Part shown: one piece after another, positions 43,858-49,191 of the stretch
Layout: the number at the start of each line of letters is the position of its first letter
How positions within the stretch are numbered: the first letter of the stretch is position 1
Source: Halococcus thailandensis JCM 13552
GTDB taxonomy: Archaea; Halobacteriota; Halobacteria; Halobacteriales; Halococcaceae
Assembly (NCBI RefSeq): GCF_000336715.1
Contig: NZ_AOMF01000171.1
Span: 90,121 to 139,311, forward strand
Reading direction: 5' to 3'
DNA length: 49,191 nt
Made by a program: the position numbers and the translations under genes
The notes under the pieces: model-generated
Told to the model about the DNA's origin: nothing
Seen by the model: the letters and a program-made list of their open reading frames with translations, nothing else
The model's database searches: none

Positions 43858-46098
43858 TCAATCCAGGAAGCGGTCGCGCTCGTCGTGGGCCGCACGGTTC
43901 CCGTACCGATCGACGAGCGGTTTGTAGGCGTCGCCGAGCGCACGCATGCACGCGCCGGTCGAGACGTAGTCGAGCGCGCCGGCCACCGCTTCCGTCGAGC
44001 GAGTCTGCAACACGCGCATGACGAGCAGGCGTTCCTCGCGCGCCGAGAGGTCGCCGTCCGCGTCCGTGAGGTGGCATAGTGCGAGCGCGCGGAAGACGTG
44101 CGGATGGATCTCCGCGAGGCCGGGGCCGTAGGCGGCGCTGGCGGCGACGCGCCACTCGTGGTCGGAAAAATTCACCTCGGCAGTGACATGGGTCGCCCCG
44201 AGCGCGGCCCGAACCACGTCGGGGTCGAGCGTAGCGAGCGCGTCGGTCAGCGTCGCACCGACGCGCTCGACGAACCGCCGCGCGTGGCGATCACGGAGTT
44301 CGTGACCGGCATCCGACAACGGTGCGAGCATCAGCGCGGAGTGCTCACCGCTGCGTTCGTTGCGCGTCGTCGCGAGATAGACCGTCGAAAAGCCGTTGCG
44401 ACGCCAGAAATCGACGAGTGCGGGCGTCGCGCCGTAGCCGACGCCGAGCCAGTCGGTCGTCGCGGTCGCCCGTATCTCGTCGAGCAGTCGCGAGCCGAGC
44501 CCGCGCGAGCGGGCAGCCGGATGGGTGGCGATGCGGAGCACGCGCTGGCCGGTCGGCACGCCCGCTCGCTCGTCGCGGAGCTGGCTCGTGAGCACGTCCG
44601 GGAGGAGGTGGCCCTTGAGACGACTACCCTCGTACACCTCGCGGCACAGATCTTCGGGAAGGTCGCCCTCGCGGGCGAGTAGCGCGACGGAGACGACGTG
44701 ACCCTCGGAGAGGAGCGCGTGAACGGAGACGTTCGGCGCGTCGAGCAGGCGCGCGAGGTCGTTCGGCTCCGTGCGATAGTGGGCGGCGACGAGCAGCCCG
44801 AACGCCTCGCGCAGACGGTGTTCGTCGGCGAGCAGTTCGACAGGTTCCGGCCGTGCGTAGGCGACGGTTTCGGGCGTCGCCTCTTCGACCAGCGGCGCGA
44901 CAGGCGGGCGCGCGTCGAGCAGCAGTGCACGGAACGCCCACACCTCGATCGGGTCGCCGGCGGCGTATCTGATGGGGTCGTCGAGGCGCTGCTCGTGCAC
45001 GGCGAACGCGCTGTCGTCGAGGCGATCGCGAAAGCGCACCGAGAACCCGCGGCCGGCCCCCTCGTAGCCGTGGACGGTCGTGACGAACGCGACCGCCGGC
45101 GCGGCGAGAAATTCGGTCAACCGGTCGACCGGGAGCGCGGCAGCCTCGTCGACCACGAGCAGGTCCGCCCGTTCGGCTTGCTCGGTCGCCATCGCGGGCG
45201 TCGCGAACCGCACCTCCCCTCCCCCCACTGCATCGAGTCGATGTGGGGTTTCGTCCCGATCCATATCGGCGAGCGCGTCGAGCGTCGCGAGCAGCTCCTG
45301 CGCGCGCTCGAAGATCGGCGCGGCGCTGCGGTAGGCGGGGGCGGTCACGAGGACGTCCTTCCCGTCGGCCGCCAGCGCACCGGCGGCCAGCCCGGCGGCG
45401 CTCGATTTCCCCCGCCCGCGATCGGCCTCGACGACGAGTGCCTCGCCCGGCTCGCGAAGTTCCTCGAAGGCGTGGACTGCCGCCATCTGATCGGGAGTCA
45501 GACAGGCCTCGTAGGCCGTTTCTGGAAACCCGTGTTCGTTCGGCGGAGCGGGTACGGGCCGCTGCTCGCGCGGCGGTGGATCGGTCAGACCATCGCACTC
45601 GATGGTTCCGAAATCGACGTTCGCGATGGCGATCCCCCGATGCGCTCGGAGCGTGTCGACCAGTCGCTGCCGGAAGTTGCCGGCCACCGATGCGGGTTCA
45701 AAGGGTGGCACGGCGAGCGTCGCCTCGAAGCCGTCCCGGCGATCGGGCCACGAATCGAGCGGCGGCGTGAGCACGAGGAGTAGTCCGCCGCCATCGACCG
45801 CCCCCACCGTGCGCCCGATCGCGTTCGGCCGACACTCGTCGTGGCAGTCGAGCACGATCGCTTCTCGAGTTCGACCGAGGAGTTCGTCGGCGTGCTTCGG
45901 CGTAATTCGCTCGCAGTCGAGATCGTCGGTGTCCTCGTTGGCGACGAGCGTCGTCGCCACTCCCGAAATCCCGGCCGCATCGAGTGCTTCGCGCGCCCCG
46001 GCATAGCAGTCCTCGCGCTCGCCGGTGAGCACCAGCGCGCGGCGCTCGTTCGCCCGGCGGGCCTCGTCGCCGAGCGCGGCCGCGAGGTCGGCGATCAT
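43858..46098 (-). CDS. tmcA: tRNA(Met) cytidine acetyltransferase TmcA
   Basis: The 746-residue protein has the TmcA order: an N-terminal domain, a RecD-type helicase module with Walker A ADRGRGKS (225-232) and LLVVDEAAALPVDRL, a GNAT domain (RVLRIATHPAARSRGLGSRLLDEI), and a C-terminal tRNA-binding part (YKPLVDRYGNRAAHDERDRFLD). It acetylates cytidine 34 or other cytidines in RNA; archaeal homologues modify rRNA and tRNA at many ac4C sites. The ATG at 46098 gives the usual MIADLAAALGDEARRANERRA start. It is convergent with crcB. Confidence 0.95.
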   Translation of the reverse strand: MIADLAAALGDEARRANERRALVLTGEREDCYAGAREALDAAGISGVATTLVANEDTDDLDCERITPKHADELLGRTREAIVLDCHDECRPNAIGRTVGAVDGGGLLLVLTPPLDSWPDRRDGFEATLAVPPFEPASVAGNFRQRLVDTLRAHRGIAIANVDFGTIECDGLTDPPPREQRPVPAPPNEHGFPETAYEACLTPDQMAAVHAFEELREPGEALVVEADRGRGKSSAAGLAAGALAADGKDVLVTAPAYRSAAPIFERAQELLATLDALADMDRDETPHRLDAVGGGEVRFATPAMATEQAERADLLVVDEAAALPVDRLTEFLAAPAVAFVTTVHGYEGAGRGFSVRFRDRLDDSAFAVHEQRLDDPIRYAAGDPIEVWAFRALLLDARPPVAPLVEEATPETVAYARPEPVELLADEHRLREAFGLLVAAHYRTEPNDLARLLDAPNVSVHALLSEGHVVSVALLAREGDLPEDLCREVYEGSRLKGHLLPDVLTSQLRDERAGVPTGQRVLRIATHPAARSRGLGSRLLDEIRATATTDWLGVGYGATPALVDFWRRNGFSTVYLATTRNERSGEHSALMLAPLSDAGHELRDRHARRFVERVGATLTDALATLDPDVVRAALGATHVTAEVNFSDHEWRVAASAAYGPGLAEIHPHVFRALALCHLTDADGDLSAREERLLVMRVLQTRSTEAVAGALDYVSTGACMRALGDAYKPLVDRYGNRAAHDERDRFLD

Positions 46099-46192
46099 AC
46101 CGATGGACGGATACCGGACGGCATGGGCGCGTCGGTTCGCTGTCTCAGCCCGACCCACAAAACTTAGTCCGTGCGTCACGAACGCCGAGTAG

Positions 46193-46519
46193 ATGGACGA
46201 GCGCGGCGACTCCACGTCGGCGTTCGAGCAACTTCGCGAGCGGTTCGGCGGCGAATCGGATTCGGCATCGGGGGACGATTCGGACGAACCGACGTGGAAA
46301 CGGTTCACCTCGCTACTCCAGATCGTACTCCTCCTCGTCGCGGCCTTCGGTGGCGTCATTCTGAAAGTCGCCTCGACGACCATCGACCAGGCCACGAGCG
46401 TCGCCCGCGCGAGCGGTCCCGCGCTGGTCGAGACTCTCTGGCCGATCCTGCTCGGAGTTACGGCGCTCGCGGTGGTGATCTGTCTGGTTGTCGTCGGCCT
46501 CTCGGTGCGGAACGTCTGA
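46193..46519 (+). CDS. Small two-helix membrane protein
   Basis: The 108-residue product has an acidic N-terminal part (GGESDSASGDDSDEP) and two hydrophobic segments (LLQIVLLLVAAFGGVILKVA and PILLGVTALAVVICLVVVGL). It is divergent from tmcA. No family is recognised. The length and clean membrane pattern support a real gene. Confidence 0.65.
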   Translation: MDERGDSTSAFEQLRERFGGESDSASGDDSDEPTWKRFTSLLQIVLLLVAAFGGVILKVASTTIDQATSVARASGPALVETLWPILLGVTALAVVICLVVVGLSVRNV

Positions 46520-46584
46520 GTCGATTTTCGAGATCTATCGCGATCGTTCTCGCTCGCTGCCGGTACTGTTGCGTTCGACGATGA

Positions 46585-47019
46585 CTACACCGACCCGTGT
46601 GCTCTCGCGTGTGAGTGGACCACGCCGATATCGACGAGATGGTTGGTGAGGGCCGCGCCGAAGAGGGCCGCCTCAAGCAGCAGCGATGAGATCCCAAGGG
46701 TCACTGTGAGATAGATCACGCCGATCATCGCTATCGCAGCGACGAGGACGAACGCGGCTTTCCGATTGAGCGATGCGTTTCGATACCACCGATCCGCGCG
46801 CCGCCCCGTCTCGGTTCGCCGATGCCAGTGCCCGTAACCGACACCAACGAGCATTCCGCCGACGAGTGCGAGCAAAAAGGCCGAGAATCGGATGTCGTCG
46901 CCGACGTACTCGAACACGAAGAAGACCGCCCAGAACGCCCAGAGAAGGATAAATCCGACGACCAGTATCGGTCCCTGTTCGAAGAGGTGATCGGGGAGGT
47001 CGTCCGTCCGAGTTGCCAT
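46585..47019 (-). CDS. Four-helix membrane protein, unknown function
   Basis: The 144-residue protein has hydrophobic segments at about 18-38, 43-63, 88-108 and 108-130, separated by an Arg/His-rich loop (HWHRRTETGRRADRWYRN). No family or catalytic residue is recognised. It stands convergent to the preceding small membrane protein gene. Confidence 0.62.
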   Translation of the reverse strand: MATRTDDLPDHLFEQGPILVVGFILLWAFWAVFFVFEYVGDDIRFSAFLLALVGGMLVGVGYGHWHRRTETGRRADRWYRNASLNRKAAFVLVAAIAMIGVIYLTVTLGISSLLLEAALFGAALTNHLVDIGVVHSHARAHGSV

Positions 47020-47267
47020 GTTCGGATCACATCTGACGGCAAGAAAAAGTTTGTGTGAACTCGTCCGTGCGCTCGCCTCGCACGGCGTGCGTGCTTTGAA
47101 AGCGCTTTTATGCAGGGCTACGCTACCGCTGGCTACAGCCTGTACGGGGTTGTGAAGCTCCCAGCCTCAGGGATTCGGTCGCCGCCGAGAACCCCTCGGC
47201 GAGCAGTCAAAAGCGAGGCTTTTGACATGGCGGGGGAGACAGAACTCGCGTACAGGAGGACCACACA
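47020..47267 (+). promoter_or_regulatory. Structured leader and control region of the L7Ae operon
   Basis: A TATA-like TTTTATG at 47106-47112 predicts a transcript start near 47135, leaving about 130 bases of leader, unusual for haloarchaea where most genes are leaderless. It holds two perfect hairpins: CGCCGAG-AACCC-CTCGGCG (47183-47201) and GTCAAAAGC-GAG-GCTTTTGAC (47206-47226). A strong AGGAGG lies eight bases before the ATG at 47268. It could be a regulatory RNA or the remnant of a small mobile element. Confidence 0.6.
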
Positions 47268-47630
47268 ATGTCAGTTTATGTCACCTATGACGTTCCGGCG
47301 GACCTCGAAGACGACGCCATCGAGGCGCTCGAGGTCGCTCGGGACACCGGCACGGTAAAGAAAGGAACCAACGAGACGACCAAGGCGGTCGAGCGCGGCA
47401 ACGCCGAGCTCGTCTACATCGCCGAGGACGTCAGCCCGGAAGAGATCGTGATGCATCTGCCCGAACTCGCCGACGAGAAGGAGATCCCCTTCGTCTTCGT
47501 CGAGACTCAGGACGACGTCGGCCACGCGGCAGGCCTCGAAGTCGGCTCGGCCGCCGCGGCCATCGTCGACGCCGGCGACGCCGACGAGGACGTGGCAGAC
47601 ATCACCACCACCGTCGAGGACCTCCGATAG
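47268..47630 (+). CDS. Ribosomal protein L7Ae
   Basis: The 120-residue protein matches archaeal L7Ae over its full length ([55 protein letters not shown]). It binds kink-turn RNAs in 23S rRNA, box C/D and H/ACA guide RNAs and RNase P. It is the first gene of the conserved L7Ae-S28e-L24e group. Confidence 0.97.
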   Translation: MSVYVTYDVPADLEDDAIEALEVARDTGTVKKGTNETTKAVERGNAELVYIAEDVSPEEIVMHLPELADEKEIPFVFVETQDDVGHAAGLEVGSAAAAIVDAGDADEDVADITTTVEDLR

Positions 47631-47634
47631 GACG

Positions 47635-47853
47635 ATGAGCGCCGAAGGAACTGACTCCACGCCCGCCGAAGTCATCGAGGTCGTCGGCAAGACCGGGATG
47701 CACGGCGAGGCGATGCAGGTCAACTGTCGGATCCAGGAAGGCGAGAACAGAGGACGGATCATCACGCGCAACTGTCTCGGTCCGGTTCGCGAGGGCGACG
47801 TGCTCCAGCTGAGGGAGACCGCCCGCGAGGCCGACTCGATAGGAGGTCGCTGA
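47635..47853 (+). CDS. Ribosomal protein S28e
   Basis: The 72-residue protein matches S28e ([44 protein letters not shown]). Four bases separate it from L7Ae and it overlaps L24e (TGATG), so the three are one operon. Confidence 0.96.
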   Translation: MSAEGTDSTPAEVIEVVGKTGMHGEAMQVNCRIQEGENRGRIITRNCLGPVREGDVLQLRETAREADSIGGR

Positions 47854-48398
47854 TGGTCGACACGCGGTCGTGCGACTACTGCGGGTCGGAGATCGAACCC
47901 GGCACTGGGACGATGTTCGTCCGCGTCGACGGCGAGGTCATCCACTACTGCTCGTCGAAATGCGAGAACAACGCCGATCTCGGTCGTGCTGCCCGCAATC
48001 TCGAATGGACCGCCGAGGGGCGGCGCAGCACCGATAGTCAGGCGGGGACGCCCGACGAGGCCGAACAGGTCGCCGCCGAACCGCCGAGCGAGAGCGACGA
48101 GACCGTCGCCGACGAGATGGACACCGTTCCGGGCGAGAGCGAGGCCGAGGCGGTCGCGGCAGCGGCCGGCGACGCCGGTTCGCGCTCTGGTGAGCCCGCG
48201 GCCGCAACCGACGAGCGTGTCGATGACGACGCCGCGGCCGACACCGACGAACTCGACGAGGTCGAAGGCCGGAGCGCCGGCGGCTCGGACCCCGACATCG
48301 AGGAGGACCAGGACGTGTCCGATGTCGACGAGAGCGAGGCCGAGGCGAACGTCGGCGAGGAGACGACCCGCGAGACCGACGACGAGGACGACCTGTGA
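47853..48398 (+). CDS. Ribosomal protein L24e with long acidic C-terminal extension
   Basis: The first 60 residues are a normal L24e, with zinc ligands CDYC and CSSKC ([33 protein letters not shown]). Archaeal L24e usually ends here, near residue 60-70. This protein continues for about 115 residues of Glu/Asp/Ala/Ser-rich disordered sequence to a total of 181. The reading frame is uninterrupted, so this is not a simple frameshift. Confidence 0.93.
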   Translation: MVDTRSCDYCGSEIEPGTGTMFVRVDGEVIHYCSSKCENNADLGRAARNLEWTAEGRRSTDSQAGTPDEAEQVAAEPPSESDETVADEMDTVPGESEAEAVAAAAGDAGSRSGEPAAATDERVDDDAAADTDELDEVEGRSAGGSDPDIEEDQDVSDVDESEAEANVGEETTRETDDEDDL

Positions 48399-48474
48399 GT
48401 TCAGTCAGACGTTCCGGCTCGTTCCACTCGCCGGCTGCGACTGACAACCTCACGCTCGACATGGGGTGTCTCGC

Positions 48475-48942
48475 GTGAGCGAACACGACGAACGAACCTT
48501 CGTGATGGCCAAACCCGACGCCGTCCAGCGGGGGCTGATCGGCGAGATCGTCTCCCGGCTCGAAGGTAAGGGACTGAAGCTGGTCGCGGGCAAGTTCATG
48601 CGGATCGACGAGGAGCTCGCCCACGAACACTACGGCGAACACGAGGACAAGCCGTTCTTCGACGGGCTCGTCGAGTTCATCACTTCCGGGCCGGTCTTCG
48701 CGATGGTCTGGGAGGGCGACGACGCCACCCGACAGGTCCGCCGACTGATGGGTGCGACCGACGCGCGCGAGGCCGCTCCCGGAACGATCCGGGGCGACCT
48801 CGGCAACGATCTCGGCCACAACCTGATCCACGGCTCGGATCACGAGGACGAGGGCGCGAACGAACGCGAGATCGACCTCTTCTTCGACGACGAGGAACTC
48901 CTCGACTGGGATCGCGACGCCTCGACCTGGGTCTACGAGTAA
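48475..48942 (+). CDS. ndk: Nucleoside diphosphate kinase
   Basis: The 155-residue enzyme has TFVMAKPDAVQRGLIGEIVSR and the active-site region RGDLGNDLGHNLIHGSD, with the phosphorylated His in HGSD. The GTG at 48475 is chosen because family members begin MSEH/MSEx-ERTFVM; an in-frame GTG nine bases upstream is possible. It balances NTP pools. A T5 tract lies 20 bases after the stop. Confidence 0.95.
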   Translation: MSEHDERTFVMAKPDAVQRGLIGEIVSRLEGKGLKLVAGKFMRIDEELAHEHYGEHEDKPFFDGLVEFITSGPVFAMVWEGDDATRQVRRLMGATDAREAAPGTIRGDLGNDLGHNLIHGSDHEDEGANEREIDLFFDDEELLDWDRDASTWVYE

Positions 48943-48961
48943 CCCGACCCGTCGAATTCGG

Positions 48962-48966
48962 TTTTT
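48962..48966 (+). terminator. Poly-T terminator after ndk
   Basis: GTTTTTACG lies 20 bases after the stop codon; fits the T-tract terminators seen elsewhere in the window. Confidence 0.5.
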
Positions 48967-48999
48967 ACGATCGCGGAAGGACGGTCGTTTTCGGCCGCT

Positions 49000-49191
49000 C
49001 TATAGGTTCGTCGTTCGTTCGCCACCGAACAGCGCGAGATAGCCGATGCCGGCGACGCCGACGACGAAGGCGGTCACGCCAGCGACGAGCAGCGTCTCGC
49101 TGTAGCCGACGATCGAGGCACCGGAGACGAACAGCGGCGGGCCGACGGTCGTGCCCAACTGGAGGATGCTCGTCCGGATGCTCATGATGCC
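49000..49191 (-). CDS. C-terminal end of a membrane transporter (MFS-like)
   Basis: The frame is open to the right edge of the window. The visible 63 residues contain two hydrophobic segments (TVGPPLFVSGASIVGYSETLLVAG, VTAFVVGVAGIGYLALFGG) and end ERTTNL. This looks like the last two helices of a major facilitator transporter; most of the gene lies outside. Confidence 0.55.
   Translation of the reverse strand, partial: GIMSIRTSILQLGTTVGPPLFVSGASIVGYSETLLVAGVTAFVVGVAGIGYLALFGGERTTNL

Noticed and set aside
43858-46098. Frameshift in tmcA suggested by many overlapping frames
   Set aside because: The frame is continuous through all domains from the start to the C-terminal tRNA-binding part.
47110-47267. 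Small coding frame in the L7Ae leader
   Set aside because: It would run into the L7Ae frame out of phase and has no family features; the hairpins and ribosome-binding site argue for a leader.

Overview
This window is high-GC DNA from a halophilic archaeon (class Halobacteria). The evidence is the acidic, Asp/Glu-rich proteins, TATA-type promoters about 27 bases upstream of leaderless starts, ATGA/TGATG gene overlaps, and archaeal markers: PriS, GINS, Cdc48, aSUI1, TmcA, L7Ae-S28e-L24e, DacZ, and DUF families known mainly from haloarchaea. A Halococcus-like genus is plausible, but that is inference. It looks like chromosome rather than plasmid: most genes are core housekeeping genes, and no tRNA, rRNA, CRISPR array or intact transposase was seen.

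Layout. (1) 1-8.9 kb: a HEAT-repeat protein, two tandem TMTC-like GT-C membrane proteins, a primase small subunit (priS) + GINS operon, and a geranylgeranyl-reductase-type flavoprotein divergent from a 2Fe-2S ferredoxin. (2) 8.9-13.9 kb, the most accessory part: a winged-helix/membrane gene pair, a FilR1-type regulator, a 350-base intergenic region with five elements phased at 21 bases, then a secretion cassette. The cassette has two TasA/camelysin-like proteins with SipW-type signals, a Ser/His signal peptidase and a Thr-rich glycoprotein-like surface protein. (3) 13.9-19.5 kb: acyl-CoA synthetase, monothiol glutaredoxin, a DUF7110-like protein, and an operon of a small Hsp20-like protein with Cdc48 whose start region carries a 15-base palindrome. 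(4) 19.5-31.4 kb: a dispersed repeat, a SafE-like membrane protein + Cu-type P-ATPase operon, M20 amidohydrolase, a second uS10-like protein, Nudix hydrolase, DUF5787/DUF5797-like proteins, and a MoxR-DUF58-transglutaminase operon. (5) 31.4-39.6 kb: aSUI1, a second copy of the repeat, GltX, a dUTPase-like protein, and a Fix/Etf electron-transfer operon whose EtfA has an unusual triple-repeat N-terminus. (6) 39.6-43.9 kb: DacZ overlapping a shortened APC-USP transporter gene, HTH-GNAT, a small zinc-binding protein, DUF456, and a fluoride riboswitch ahead of two crcB genes. (7) 43.9-49.2 kb: TmcA, two small membrane proteins, a structured leader before L7Ae-S28e-L24e, NDK and the end of a transporter.

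The features most worth following up are the TasA/SipW-like cassette with its phased intergenic elements, the fluoride riboswitch with a visible start-site switching hairpin, the Cdc48 operator palindrome, the EtfA repeat extension, the internally deleted APC-USP gene beside DacZ, and the hairpin-paired dispersed repeat.
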